In this document: positions 36,358-45,516 of the stretch, piece by piece
How positions within the stretch are numbered: position 1 is the stretch's first letter
How the letters are laid out: each line of letters starts with the position of its first letter
Made by a program: the position numbers and the translations under genes
Assembly: GCA_016861105.1 (NCBI GenBank)
Contig: BOKS01000004.1
Span: 234,413 to 298,412 of the forward strand
DNA from: Betaproteobacteria bacterium
GTDB taxonomy: Bacteria > Pseudomonadota > Gammaproteobacteria > Burkholderiales > Casimicrobiaceae
DNA length: 64,000 nucleotides
Direction: 5' to 3'
The notes under the pieces: model-generated
The model's database searches: none
Told to the model about the DNA's origin: nothing
Seen by the model: the letters and a program-made list of their open reading frames with translations, nothing else

Positions 36358-37064
36358 GCGTGCCGCGATCGGAACGGGGCTGCGCAGGCCTGGCGGGCAC
36401 GGGCGGGGCCCGCGGCACGGCGGGTGCCGCCCTGCGCCTGCGGGGTGTGGAGATCGCGCTCGGCCCGCGCGTGCTCGTGGACGCGCTCGACCTCGACGTG
36501 CCGGCCGGCGCCTGCACGACGATCATGGGCCCGTCGGGCTGCGGCAAGTCGACGCTGCTGGCCTACCTCGCGGGCACGATCGACCCGGCCTTCAGCGCGC
36601 GCGGGCGCGTGCTCGTGGGCGACGACGACCTCACCACGCTCGCGCCCGAGGCGCGCCGGCTCGGGCTCCAGTTCCAGGACGACCTGCTGTTCCCGCACCT
36701 GTCGGTGGGCGGCAACCTCGCGTTCGCACTCGCGCGCCGCGTGCGCGGGCGCAGCGAGCGGCGCGAGGCGATCGAGCGCGCGCTCGCCGAGGCGGGGCTC
36801 GCGGGCTTCGCCGAGCGCGATCCGGCGACCCTCTCGGGCGGTCAGCGCGCGCGCGTCGCGCTGATGCGCACGCTGCTCGCGCAGCCGCGCGCGCTGCTGC
36901 TCGACGAGCCGTTCAACCGGCTCGACGCCGCCCTTCGCGAGGACATGCGCGCGTTCGTGTTCGGGCACGCGCGCGAGCGCGGCCTGCCGATGCTGCTGGT
37001 CACGCACGACGCCGCCGACGCGAAGGCGGCCGGCGGGGCGGTGGTCCGGCTCGCCGGCGGCTGA
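36354..37064 (+). CDS. ABC transporter ATP-binding protein, YnjD-like
   Basis: 236 residues, GTG start overlapping the permease stop. Walker A GPSGCGKST, Q-loop LGLQFQDDLLFP, signature LSGGQRARVALMR, Walker B RALLLDEPF and H-loop LLVTHDA are all intact. The N-terminal 28 residues (SVPRSERGCAGLAGTGG...) are an unusual Gly/Ala-rich extension before the canonical LRLRGVEIALG; an internal start is possible. It powers the preceding permease. Last gene of the radical SAM/ABC operon. Confidence 0.9.
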   Translation: MSVPRSERGCAGLAGTGGARGTAGAALRLRGVEIALGPRVLVDALDLDVPAGACTTIMGPSGCGKSTLLAYLAGTIDPAFSARGRVLVGDDDLTTLAPEARRLGLQFQDDLLFPHLSVGGNLAFALARRVRGRSERREAIERALAEAGLAGFAERDPATLSGGQRARVALMRTLLAQPRALLLDEPFNRLDAALREDMRAFVFGHARERGLPMLLVTHDAADAKAAGGAVVRLAGG

Positions 37065-37167
37065 CGGCCGCTGCGGGGGCGCCGGGCGGCCGGTCCGCCC
37101 CGGGAGCGAGGAAGGCCTGCCGCGGCCCGGGGCCGGTCCGCTTTGTCCACCCTGCGCGCGGAACGTT

Positions 37168-37182
37168 TTTGTCCTGGACAAA
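37168..37182. promoter_or_regulatory. Candidate operator palindrome TTTGTCCTGGACAAA
   Basis: Perfect 7-bp inverted repeat around one central base, in the gap before the exported protein gene at 37306; the half-site TTTGTCC occurs again at 37142-37149. It is AT-richer than its surroundings. Reads like a binding site for a dimeric regulator; which one is unknown. Confidence 0.4.
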
Positions 37183-37305
37183 TCTAGCGAACGTCCGGGC
37201 GACGCCCGTCCGGACGCATCCGCGCGCCCCGCCCGACTGCCAGTCGGCGAGGCGCAACCGTTCCCCATCAACGAGCCGGATGGCGGCTCGCGAGGAGATC
37301 CGCCC

Positions 37306-37905
37306 ATGCTCACCAGCAAGCTCTTCGCCGCCGGCCTCGTCGGCAGCGCCCTCACGCTCGCGCCGCTGACGGCCGCGGCCGCCCCGACCGAGACGACCCG
37401 CGGCGGCATGACCATCGTGACGCTCGCGCCGGAGTTCCTCGGCGCCCTGCAGACGCTCCAGGTGGCGCCGGGCGCGATCGCCCCCGGAAAGCTCGTGGCC
37501 ACGCCGCGCGGCGCGCGCGCCTGGTTCGGAATCACCACCGGCGCGGTCGACCTCGGTACGGTGAAGGCCGAGATCGCGCACGAAGGCGGCCTGTCGCTCA
37601 CCGCCGGCGGCACGCGGGTCGAACTGACCAGCTACGCGATCGAGATCGAGTCCGGCGGCAGCCTGCTCACCGGGCTCGCGGTCGTCGACGACACGCTCGT
37701 CGGGCGCATCCCGCTGTTCGACCTCGACATCGGGGCGGCCGACATCGGCCGCTACGGCAACATTCTCGCGGTCGACGGCGTGAAGGCGACGCTCAACGCG
37801 AACGCGGCGGCGGCGCTCAACGGCATCTTCGGCGTGACCGCGTTCCAGGGCGGCATCCCCATCGGGACCGCGGACGTCCGCGCGCTGCTCGACCGCCGTC
37901 ACTGA
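37306..37905 (+). CDS. Exported hypothetical protein
   Basis: 199 residues; AGGAG ribosome-binding site 8 bp before ATG. Signal peptide 1-26 (FAAGLVGSALTLAPLTAAAA). The mature part reads as alternating beta strands, with LGTVKAEIAHEGGLSLTAGGTRVELTSYAIEIE and a later repeat-like IGAADIGRYGNILAVDGVKATLN, resembling the 'cell-surface/HtaA-like' or choice-of-anchor type beta proteins but not assignable. Single gene with a hairpin immediately after the stop. Periplasmic or surface; function unknown. Confidence 0.65.
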   Translation: MLTSKLFAAGLVGSALTLAPLTAAAAPTETTRGGMTIVTLAPEFLGALQTLQVAPGAIAPGKLVATPRGARAWFGITTGAVDLGTVKAEIAHEGGLSLTAGGTRVELTSYAIEIESGGSLLTGLAVVDDTLVGRIPLFDLDIGAADIGRYGNILAVDGVKATLNANAAAALNGIFGVTAFQGGIPIGTADVRALLDRRH

Positions 37906-37926
37906 CCGGGGCCGGCAACGCCCCGG
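37906..37926 (+). terminator. Hairpin directly after the stop codon
   Basis: CCGGGGC and GCCCCGG pair around a seven-base loop, starting at the first base after the TGA of the gene ending at 37905. No T-run. Confidence 0.45.
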
Positions 37927-38026
37927 GGCCGCGGCTTCCGGCCAGCACGCGCGCGTCGCGCCGGCGCGCACGGCGCTGGCGGGGCCGGCCGCGACCCCGC
38001 CACGGGTCCTGCGGCCCGGCACCCGT

Positions 38027-39318
38027 TCAGGCGACGACGATGCCGCAGCCGTCGCGCGCCTCGATCCGGGTGCCGAACGGGGCGGAGAGGTCGCGCAGCA
38101 ATGCGACGATCCCGGCGGCGAGCGGGCCGTCGGCGAGGCGGGGGTAGCCGCACAGCGCCCGGCTGCGCTCGGGCCCGAGCGTCAACGGATGCAGGCGGAT
38201 CTCCCGCAGCGCACCGCCGGCGTAGCGAAGCTGCGCCAGCACGCTGTAGCCGGAGCCGCAGAGGTGCGGGGAGCGGCCGGCGATCGTGGGCGCGGCGCCC
38301 GTCGCCGCAGCGCGCTCGAAGCACGCGATCGCCGCCTCGTCGTCGGCATCGGCCGGCAGTCCGAAGTATTCGAACACGTCGGCCGGCAGCCGCTCCACCA
38401 AGTTGGCCTGGTAGATGAAGTTGCCCAACCCGTAGAGGATCGGCCTGCCCTGGTGGAGCTCGATCCCGCGGAGCACGTGCGCCCGTGCATCAGGACGGCA
38501 TCCGCGCCGTGGTCGATGCAGGCCCGCGCGAAGGCGACGGCGAAGGGCGCAGGCTGGTGGACGTCGCCGTTGTCCTCGTGGCTGTGCAGGGAGACGATCA
38601 CCCAGTCGGCGCGTGCCCGGGCCGCCCGCACCGACGCGAGATTGCCCTCCACGTCCTGCGGCAACGCCTCCACCCCGACGCCGGTCCTCTGCCACGGCAC
38701 GAACACGGTGTCGAACAGGCGGATGGCCTCGCCGGCGTCGTGGGCGGCGATGCCGACCTCGGCGGCGATGCCCTGCATCGCGCGGAATGCCTGCGGACCG
38801 AGCAGGTGGACCTTGGCCCAGCGCAGCGGATTGAGCCCGGGTCGCCCCCTGATGTCGGCGCGCGCGTGACCGGCGCGGCTCCACTCCGCGAACGTCGACG
38901 TGGCCGAGACGAGCGCGACGCGCCCGCCCGGCGTGTCGCGGTAGGCCGGCTGGCGCGCGGCGGCGAGATCCTCGCCGACGCCGGCGTGCGTGAGGCCGTG
39001 GGCGTCGAGCAGCCGCGTGGTCGCGCGCATGCCCTCCACGGCCCAGTCCAGCGCGTGGTTGTTCGCGCGCGCGAGCAAGCGCAGGCCGGCCCAGCGCAGC
39101 TCGTCCGCCGCGTACGGGGGCGAGACCATCCACGACCCGCCGCTGCGTGCGGCAGGGTGGCCGTCGCCGTCGTGGATCGTGGTCTCCAGGTTCGTGAAGG
39201 CGGCGTCGGCGTCGCGCAGCAGGTCGATGACGCGGGCGAACGCGGGCTCGCCGAGGGCCGACAGCCGCCGGGCGAGGAGCGTGTCGCCGGTGGCGGCGAG
39301 CACGAACGCTGGCGTCAC
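38027..39318 (-). pseudogene. CapA-family (poly-gamma-glutamate synthesis-like) protein with a one-base frameshift
   Basis: The N-terminal frame starts at a GTG (39318) in a GTGA overlap with the rhodanese gene and reads LAATGDTLLARRL, NLETTIHDGDG, LLARANNHALDWAVEG and IVSLHSHEDNGDVH, the metallophosphoesterase-like CapA fold. It stays in frame to ADAVLMHG. The expected continuation (HVLRGIELHQGRPILYGLGNFIYQ) is in the next frame. Between GGG (38484-38482) and CAC (38479-38477) there are two bases where one codon is needed, so a single base is missing at 38480-38481; restoring it would give the family's HGPHVLRGIE. Downstream the frame is open to 38027. Either a real frameshift or a sequencing/assembly error. 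Full product would be about 430 residues. Confidence 0.75.
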
Positions 39319-39773
39319 GCGCGCCGCTCCGGCGCGAGCAGCCGCTCCCACTGCGCATCGCAGCCGTGCACCCGCTGCGCGGGACCGTCCGGTCCCGCGA
39401 GCGGCCGGCCCTCGTTCGCCCACGCGAAGATGCCGCCGTCGAGGTTGCGCACCTCGGTGGCACCGGCGGCGACCAGGGCGCGGGCGAGCCGCGCCGAGCG
39501 CACGCCCGCGGCGCAGTAGACGACGATCGGCCGGGTGTCCTTCGCGAGCGCCGCGACGCCGTCGGGCCCGATCGACGGCGCGACGCACACCGCGCCGGGG
39601 ATCGTCGAGACCGCCTGTTCCTGCGGCGTGCGTACGTCGACGAGCAGCAGCGGCTCGCCGTCGGCCAGCCGGCGCGCGAGCGCGGCCGCGTCGATGGTGT
39701 CGACGTCGGGAAAGTCCTGCGCGACCCGCGCGTGCAGGCCCGCCCAGTCCGGCGGCGCAGGCGGCCGGCTCAA
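39315..39773 (-). CDS. Rhodanese-like sulfurtransferase domain protein
   Basis: 152 residues assuming TTG at 39773, which overlaps the racemase stop (TTGA); no ATG or GTG lies between it and the domain. Single rhodanese domain: LLLVDVRTPQEQAVSTIPGA, active-site loop VVYCAAGVRSARLA with the catalytic Cys, and the C-terminal LDGGIFAWANEGRPL. It can carry persulfide sulfur or act as a small-molecule sensor. Position in a TRAP/racemase operon gives no obvious sulfur pathway. Cytoplasmic. Confidence 0.8.
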   Translation of the reverse strand: MSRPPAPPDWAGLHARVAQDFPDVDTIDAAALARRLADGEPLLLVDVRTPQEQAVSTIPGAVCVAPSIGPDGVAALAKDTRPIVVYCAAGVRSARLARALVAAGATEVRNLDGGIFAWANEGRPLAGPDGPAQRVHGCDAQWERLLAPERRA

Positions 39774-40420
39774 CGTGTCGCGTCGAGCCGCGCCTGCAGC
39801 GCGCGCACGGCGCTGTCCGGCGTCGTGAGCACGCGCCGGCCGGTCGCCGCTGCGACGGCGGCCGCCGCGCGCGCGAGGCTGAACTGCGCGAGCGCGACGA
39901 CGTCGCAGGACGCCGCGATCCGCGCGGCCGCCTTCGCCACCAGCGCGTCGTGCGACGCGGCGTCGCCGCGATCGAGCGCGGCCATCGCGCCTTCGGCGAG
40001 GACCGGGACCAGGTCGACCCCCGGCGGGAACTCGGCCGGCATCGACGCCAGCGTCGGCGCGAACGAGGCGACGAGGCCGATGCGCCCGCCCGCGGCGACC
40101 GCCTCCCCGATCATGGCCTCGTTCGGCTTGAGCACGGGGACGTCGGGCCAGCGCCGCTTGACGGCATCGATGCACGGGCCGAACGCGGAGCAGGTGAAGA
40201 GGATGCCGCGCGCGCCCGTGCGAAGCGCGTAGTCGGCGAGCGCCAGGAAGCGCGCGGTCATGCGCGCGTCAAGGCCGGCGGGCGAGCGCGCGAGGTCGGC
40301 CGACAGGCTGTCGTCGAGCAGGTTCATCCGCTCCGCCTGCGGCCACAGGCGGGCGAACGCGTCGGCCACCGGTGCGACCGAGTGCGCCAGCGCGTGGATG
40401 AGCGCGACGCGGACCGTCAT
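39770..40420 (-). CDS. Aspartate/glutamate racemase-superfamily protein
   Basis: 216 residues, ATG overlapping the TRAP permease stop (ATGA). The first catalytic cysteine position is Cys77 in GILFTCSAFGPC (Cys83 nearby). At the usual second-cysteine position the sequence reads ALAQFSLA, with Cys172 a few residues earlier, so the classical two-base racemase pair is not clearly kept. That pattern is closer to single-cysteine relatives such as arylmalonate decarboxylase or maleate isomerase, or to a hydantoin racemase-like enzyme. Being coupled to a TRAP transporter, it probably acts on the imported carboxylate. Confidence 0.75.
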   Translation of the reverse strand: MTVRVALIHALAHSVAPVADAFARLWPQAERMNLLDDSLSADLARSPAGLDARMTARFLALADYALRTGARGILFTCSAFGPCIDAVKRRWPDVPVLKPNEAMIGEAVAAGGRIGLVASFAPTLASMPAEFPPGVDLVPVLAEGAMAALDRGDAASHDALVAKAAARIAASCDVVALAQFSLARAAAAVAAATGRRVLTTPDSAVRALQARLDATR

Positions 40421-42987
40421 CGCGCCTTCAGGCGGCGGCGCTGCAGCGCGACGACGATCCCCAGCAGCACGAGCGCCGGCAGGAACATCCACTCCTTCGC
40501 CGGGCGGTCGGCGGGCAGCTCGATCGCGACCACCTTGAAGCCCTGCTCGATCCCGAGCTTCTCCGCCACGGAGCCGAACTGCACCTGCGCGATCTGCATG
40601 TCGCCGCCGAGCGGCACGACGGTGAGCCCGATGCGCCGCAGGCGCTCGCGCGCCGTGCCGGCGTCGCCGAGCGGCAGCAGCACGCCCTTGCGCACGTCCT
40701 CGCCGTCGAGGTTCTGCCCCTCGATCCACACGCGCTTGCGCTCGCCGGCCTTCGCGCCCTCGACCAGCTCGAGGAACTTCGCCGGCGGCGCGTCCTCGTG
40801 CGGCGGGTAGGCCATGTCCCACCAGAAGCCGGGACGGAACAGCGTGAACGTGACCAGCAGCAGCGCGACGGACTCGTACCAGCGGGATTTCACGAGGAAG
40901 TAGCCCTGCGTCGCCGCGGCGAACACCAGCATCGCCACCACCGCGCTCGCGATGGTCAGCGCCAGGTGGAACGGGCCCGTGACGCCGATCATCAGCAGCT
41001 GCGTGTTGAAGATGAACAGGAACGGCAGGATCGCCGTGCGCATGCTGTAGTAGAACGCCGTGATCCCGGTGCGGATCGGGTCGGTGCGCGCGATCGCCGC
41101 CGCGGCGAACGACGCGAGCCCCACGGGCGGCGTCACGTCGGCCATGAGGCCGAAGTAGAAGACGAACAGGTGCACCGCGATCAGCGGCACCAGCAGGCCG
41201 CTCTGCGCGCCGAGCTCCACGACCACCGGCGCCATCAGCGTCGACACCACGATGTAGTTGGCGGTCGTCGGCAGGCCCATGCCGAGCACGAGGCTGATGA
41301 CCGCGACCAGCACGAGCATCAGCATCAGGTTGCCGCCGGAGAGGAGCTCGACGACCTCGGTCATGACGAGGCCGATCCCGGTCAGCGAGACGGTGCCGAC
41401 GATGATGCCGGCCGCGGCGGTGGCCACACCGATGCCGATCATGTTGCGCGCGCCGGCCTCGAGCCCGCCGACGAGGTCCTTCACGCCGGTGAGCGCGGCA
41501 GCGCCGAGCGCACCCTCGCCGCGGATCAGCGCCATCAGCGGGCGCTGCGTCAGCATGACGAAGATCATGAACATCGTCGCCCAGAACGCCGACAGCGCCG
41601 GGCTCAGCTGCTCGACCATCAGGCACCAGACGAGCACGACGACCGACAGCAGGTAGTGCAGCCCGCTCAGCAGCGTCGGCGCGGTCTGCGGCAGCTCGAA
41701 CACCGGCGCGTTGGGGTCGTCGAGCGTCAGCGGCGGCTGGCGCGAGCCGATCCACATCAGCAGCACGTAGGCGGCGACCACGCCGACGCCCACGATCCAC
41801 AGCGCGGCGTCCGGGAAGGCGACCTTCAGCCAGCCGATGCCGTAGTACACGATGCCGGCCAGGACGACGAAGCCGGCAACCGTCATCGCGAACGACAGCA
41901 GGCGCTGCTTCGCGGTCGTGTCGCCGCGCCGCGGCAGCCCCTCGAGCCCCGCCTTCAGCGCCTCGAGGTGGACGATGTAGAACAGCGCGATGTAGCTGAT
42001 GACCGCCGGCAGGAACGCGTGCTTCATCACCTCGACGTAGGAGATCCCGACGTACTCGACCATCAGGAACGCGGCCGCGCCCATCACCGGCGGCATGATC
42101 TGGCCGTTGACCGAGCTCGACACCTCGACGGCGCCGGCCTGGTCGGGCCGGTAGCCGACGCGCTTCATCAGCGGGATGGTGAAGGTGCCGGTCGTGACCA
42201 CGTTGGCGATCGACGAGCCGCTGATGACGCCCGTGGCCGCGGACGAGACCACCGCCGCCTTCGCCGGGCCGCCGCGCATGTGGCCGAGCAGCGCGAACGC
42301 GCTCTTGATGAAGTAGTTGCCGGCGCCGGCGCGGTCGAGCAGCGAGCCGAACAGCACGAACAGGAAGATGAAGCCGCTGGACACGCCGAGCGCGACGCCG
42401 AAGACGCCCTCGGTGGTCAGCCACTGGTGCGACATCGCGCGGCTCAGCGACGCGCCCTTGTGCGCGATCATGTCCGGCATGTACGGGCCGCCGAACGTGT
42501 AGCCGAGGAAGACCAGCGCGACGATCACCATCGGCAGGCCGAGCGCGCGCCGCGTCGCCTCGAGCAGCAGCGCCAGGCCCGTCACGGCCACGACGAGGTC
42601 CTGCGTCGTCGGCTGCCCGGGGCGCGTGGCGAGCTCGCGGTAGAAGAGGAAGAGGTACGAGGCGCAGAACGCGCCGGCGAGCGCGAACACCCAGTCCTGC
42701 AGCGGCACGCGGTCGCGCGGCGAGCGCGCCAGCGCGGGGAAGGTGACGTACGCGAGGAACACCGCGAAGGCGAGGTGGATCGCGCGCGACTGCGTGTCGT
42801 TGAGGACGCCCACGCCGAGCGCGAACGGCAGCGGCGAGGCGATCCACAGCTGGAACAGGCTCCAGGCGACGCAGACGACGAGGATCAGCGTCGCGACCGT
42901 GCGCCCGGGCCTGCGCCCGCCGAGGTCGGCGTCCTCGGCGAGCTTCTTCGCATCGACGTCGGCGGCAGACTTCTTCCTGCGGAGCAT
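40417..42987 (-). CDS. TRAP transporter permease, fused small and large subunits (4TM/12TM)
   Basis: 856 residues; ATG at 42987 follows a GAGGGG ribosome-binding site. A cytoplasmic N-terminus is followed by four to five helices of the DctQ-like part, then the long DctM-like part with characteristic segments such as ATGVISGSSIANVVTTGTFTIPLMKRVGY and LVLGMGLPTTANYIVVSTLMAPV. A C-terminal soluble stretch (about 700-830) ends in one more helix. The fused form pairs with TAXI-type receptors, here the gene at 43102. Imports an unknown carboxylate by sodium/proton gradient. Inner membrane. Confidence 0.92.
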   Translation of the reverse strand: MLRRKKSAADVDAKKLAEDADLGGRRPGRTVATLILVVCVAWSLFQLWIASPLPFALGVGVLNDTQSRAIHLAFAVFLAYVTFPALARSPRDRVPLQDWVFALAGAFCASYLFLFYRELATRPGQPTTQDLVVAVTGLALLLEATRRALGLPMVIVALVFLGYTFGGPYMPDMIAHKGASLSRAMSHQWLTTEGVFGVALGVSSGFIFLFVLFGSLLDRAGAGNYFIKSAFALLGHMRGGPAKAAVVSSAATGVISGSSIANVVTTGTFTIPLMKRVGYRPDQAGAVEVSSSVNGQIMPPVMGAAAFLMVEYVGISYVEVMKHAFLPAVISYIALFYIVHLEALKAGLEGLPRRGDTTAKQRLLSFAMTVAGFVVLAGIVYYGIGWLKVAFPDAALWIVGVGVVAAYVLLMWIGSRQPPLTLDDPNAPVFELPQTAPTLLSGLHYLLSVVVLVWCLMVEQLSPALSAFWATMFMIFVMLTQRPLMALIRGEGALGAAALTGVKDLVGGLEAGARNMIGIGVATAAAGIIVGTVSLTGIGLVMTEVVELLSGGNLMLMLVLVAVISLVLGMGLPTTANYIVVSTLMAPVVVELGAQSGLLVPLIAVHLFVFYFGLMADVTPPVGLASFAAAAIARTDPIRTGITAFYYSMRTAILPFLFIFNTQLLMIGVTGPFHLALTIASAVVAMLVFAAATQGYFLVKSRWYESVALLLVTFTLFRPGFWWDMAYPPHEDAPPAKFLELVEGAKAGERKRVWIEGQNLDGEDVRKGVLLPLGDAGTARERLRRIGLTVVPLGGDMQIAQVQFGSVAEKLGIEQGFKVVAIELPADRPAKEWMFLPALVLLGIVVALQRRRLKAR

Positions 42988-43028
42988 GCACGGGTCCCCT
43001 CGGTCGGCCGGCAACCTGCGAACGAATC

Positions 43029-43049
43029 AGGCCCCGGCGTGCGGGGCCT
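43029..43049 (-). terminator. Attenuator-like hairpin between TAXI receptor and permease genes
   Basis: 8-bp arms AGGCCCCG and CGGGGCCT with a five-base loop, in the 114-bp gap between receptor and permease. No T-run. In this position it could reduce read-through so that receptor is made in excess of permease, as is common for binding-protein transporters. Confidence 0.45.
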
Positions 43050-43101
43050 GCGCGGGCGGGCGTTCAGGCCGCGGCGCTCTGCGGCGCCGCGGCCGGGGCT
43101 G

Positions 43102-44082
43102 TCACATCCAGCCCTTTTCCTTGTAGTAGCGGACGGCCCCCGGGTGCATCGGCGCGGAGATGCCGTTCTTCACCATCTCCTTGGGGTCGAGCGCGCCGAA
43201 CGCGGGGTGCAGCTTCTTGAACTCGTCGAAGTTCTCGAACACGGCCTTGGTCAGCTCGTAGACGACCGCGTCGGGCACCTTCGCGCTGGTCACGAAGGTC
43301 GCCAGCACGCCGTAGGTCGGCGTGGGCTTCGCGTGGCCGGCATACAGCCCGCCGGGGATGTTCACCTTCGCGTAGAACGGCGCGCCCGCGACCAGCTTGT
43401 CGACGGCCGCGCCCTGCAGCGGCACCAGGCGCGCACCGCAGGTGGTGATCGGGTCCTGGATGTTCGCGCTGGGGTGGCCGACGCCGTAGAAGAAGCCGTC
43501 GATCTTGTTGTCGCACAGCGCGGGACCGTGCTCGTCGGCCTTGAGCTCGGAGGCCAGCGCGAAGTCGGAGAGCTTCCAGCCCATCGCGTTCAGCAGCTCC
43601 TCCATCGACGCGCGCGTGCCCGAGCCCGGGTTGCCGACGTTGAAGCGCTTGCCCTTGAAGTCCTCGAAGCGCGCGATGTTGGCCTCCTTGCGCGCCAGGA
43701 CGGTGAACGGCTCGGGGTGCAGCGAGAACACCGCGCGCAGGTCGGCGTGCTTGCCGTCCTTCGCGAACGCGCTGGTGCCGTTGGCCGCGTGGTACTGCCA
43801 GTCGCTCTGCGCGACGCCGAAGTCGAGCTCGCCGGCCTTGATGGTGTTGATGTTGAACACCGAACCGCCCGTCGACTCGACCGAGCAGCGGATGCCGTGC
43901 TTCGCGCGGTCCTTGTTGACCAGCCGGCAGATCGCGCCGCCCGCTGCGTAGTAGACGCCGGTGACGCCGCCGGTGCCGATCGTGATGAACCTTTGCTGCG
44001 CTGCGGCAGGGGCCGCGGCGCCGAGCCCGACGAGAACGGATGCGGCGAGCGCGGCCGCGACGGTAGTGCGGATGGGCTTCAC
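43102..44082 (-). CDS. TAXI-family TRAP transporter receptor
   Basis: 326 residues, GTG start with a strong GGAGGAGG ribosome-binding site. Signal peptide ends AAAPAAAQ. Family features: [51 protein letters not shown] and [22 protein letters not shown] receptors bind glutamate-, glutamine- or related carboxylates in studied cases; the ligand here is unknown. Periplasmic. First gene of the TRAP/racemase/rhodanese/capA group on the minus strand. Confidence 0.92.
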   Translation of the reverse strand: MKPIRTTVAAALAASVLVGLGAAAPAAAQQRFITIGTGGVTGVYYAAGGAICRLVNKDRAKHGIRCSVESTGGSVFNINTIKAGELDFGVAQSDWQYHAANGTSAFAKDGKHADLRAVFSLHPEPFTVLARKEANIARFEDFKGKRFNVGNPGSGTRASMEELLNAMGWKLSDFALASELKADEHGPALCDNKIDGFFYGVGHPSANIQDPITTCGARLVPLQGAAVDKLVAGAPFYAKVNIPGGLYAGHAKPTPTYGVLATFVTSAKVPDAVVYELTKAVFENFDEFKKLHPAFGALDPKEMVKNGISAPMHPGAVRYYKEKGWM

Positions 44083-44115
44083 GGGGACCTCCTCCAGGGT
44101 GGCTGCAACGGAACC

Positions 44116-45444
44116 TTAAACCGAAGCGACCGCCGCGTCGACTGCCTGGCGCAGGCGGTCGGCGATCGCCTCGAGGTGCGGCTCCTCGACGATGAACGGG
44201 GGCGCGAGCAGCACGTGGTCGCCCTGCCGGCCGTCCACGGTGCCGCCCATCGGGTAGGTCATCAGGCCACGCGCCATGCCCTCGCGCTTGACGCGCGCGT
44301 GCAGCTGGCGCGACGGATCGAACGGCGCCTTCGTCGCGCGGTCGGCGACGAGCTCGACGCCCCAGAAGAGTCCGCGGCCGCGCACGTCGCCCACGTGCGG
44401 GTGGTCGCCGAGGCGCTCGCGCAGCAGCGCACCGAAGCGCGCGCCGCGCTCGCGCACCTTCGCGAGCAGCCCGTCGCGCTCGATGACGCGCTGCACGGCG
44501 AGCGCCGCGGCGCAGGCGACCGGGTGGCCGAGGTAGGTGTGGCCGTGCTGGAAGAAGCCGCTGCCCGCGCCCATCGCGTCGACGATCGCGCGCTGCGCGA
44601 GCACCGCGCCGATCGGCTGGTAGCCGCCGCCGAGCCCCTTGGCGATCGCCACCAGGTCGGGCACGACGCCTTCCTGCTCGCTCGCGTACAGCGTGCCGCT
44701 GCGGCCCATGCCGGCCATCACCTCGTCGAGGATCAGCAGCACGCCGTGGCGGTCGCACACTTCGCGCACGGCCCGGAAGTAGCCGGGGACGGGCACCAGC
44801 ACGCCGGCGGTCGCGCCGCCGATCGTCTCGGCGACGAACGCGATCACGCGCTCCGGCCCCGCGCGGCGGATCGTCGCGTCGAGCTCGTCGGCGAGCCGCT
44901 GCCCGTACGCCTCGGGCGTCTCGCCGTCGCGCAGGTCGCGGTACGGGTAGCACGGGGCGACGTGCTCGACGTCGACGAGCAGCGGCCCGAACTGGCGGCG
45001 CCGCCACTGGTTGCCGCCGACGGCGAGCGCGCCCAGCGTGTTGCCGTGGTAGCTCTGGCGGCGCGCGACGAACAGCGCGCGCTGCGGCTGCCCGATCTCG
45101 ACGAAGTACTGGCGCGCCATCTTGAGCGCCGCCTCGACCGCCTCCGAGCCTCCGGAGACGAAGTACACGCGGCTGATGCCCGGCGGGGCGGTGCGGACCA
45201 GGTGGTCGGCGAGCGCCTCCGCCGGCGCCGAGGTGAAGAAGCTCGTGTGCGCGTAGGCGAGCCGGTCGATCTGCTCGTGCATCGCGGCGAGCACGTCGGG
45301 GTGCTGGTGGCCGAGGCACGACACGGCCGCACCGCCGCAGGCGTCGAGGTACTCGCGCCCGTCGCGGTCGCGCAGGAACATGCCGCGCCCGGCGACGGCG
45401 ACCGGGGGGACGACCTTCAGGTGGCGGTGGAAGACGTGCGTCAC
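44116..45444 (-). CDS. Class III PLP-dependent aminotransferase
   Basis: 442 residues from GTG at 45444, preferred because CGAGG lies about 8 bp upstream; ATG at 45459 would add five residues and has no such site. Fold-type I class III features: GGSEAVEAALKMARQYF, YHGNTLGALAVGGN, LILDEVMAGMGRSGTLYA (PLP-binding Asp) and AIAKGLGGGYQPIGAV with the Schiff-base Lys. Similar enzymes are annotated as omega-amino acid:pyruvate, or adenosylmethionine-8-amino-7-oxononanoate-like aminotransferases; substrate unassigned. It ends 33 bp before the TAXI gene and probably belongs to the same transcription unit. Confidence 0.88.
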   Translation of the reverse strand: MTHVFHRHLKVVPPVAVAGRGMFLRDRDGREYLDACGGAAVSCLGHQHPDVLAAMHEQIDRLAYAHTSFFTSAPAEALADHLVRTAPPGISRVYFVSGGSEAVEAALKMARQYFVEIGQPQRALFVARRQSYHGNTLGALAVGGNQWRRRQFGPLLVDVEHVAPCYPYRDLRDGETPEAYGQRLADELDATIRRAGPERVIAFVAETIGGATAGVLVPVPGYFRAVREVCDRHGVLLILDEVMAGMGRSGTLYASEQEGVVPDLVAIAKGLGGGYQPIGAVLAQRAIVDAMGAGSGFFQHGHTYLGHPVACAAALAVQRVIERDGLLAKVRERGARFGALLRERLGDHPHVGDVRGRGLFWGVELVADRATKAPFDPSRQLHARVKREGMARGLMTYPMGGTVDGRQGDHVLLAPPFIVEEPHLEAIADRLRQAVDAAVASV

Positions 45445-45516
45445 GCAAGGGCCTCGCATCGGGTGCGCCGACCTTGCATCTTACGACGCCGGCCGCGGGC
45501 CGGCGCCGGATCCCGA

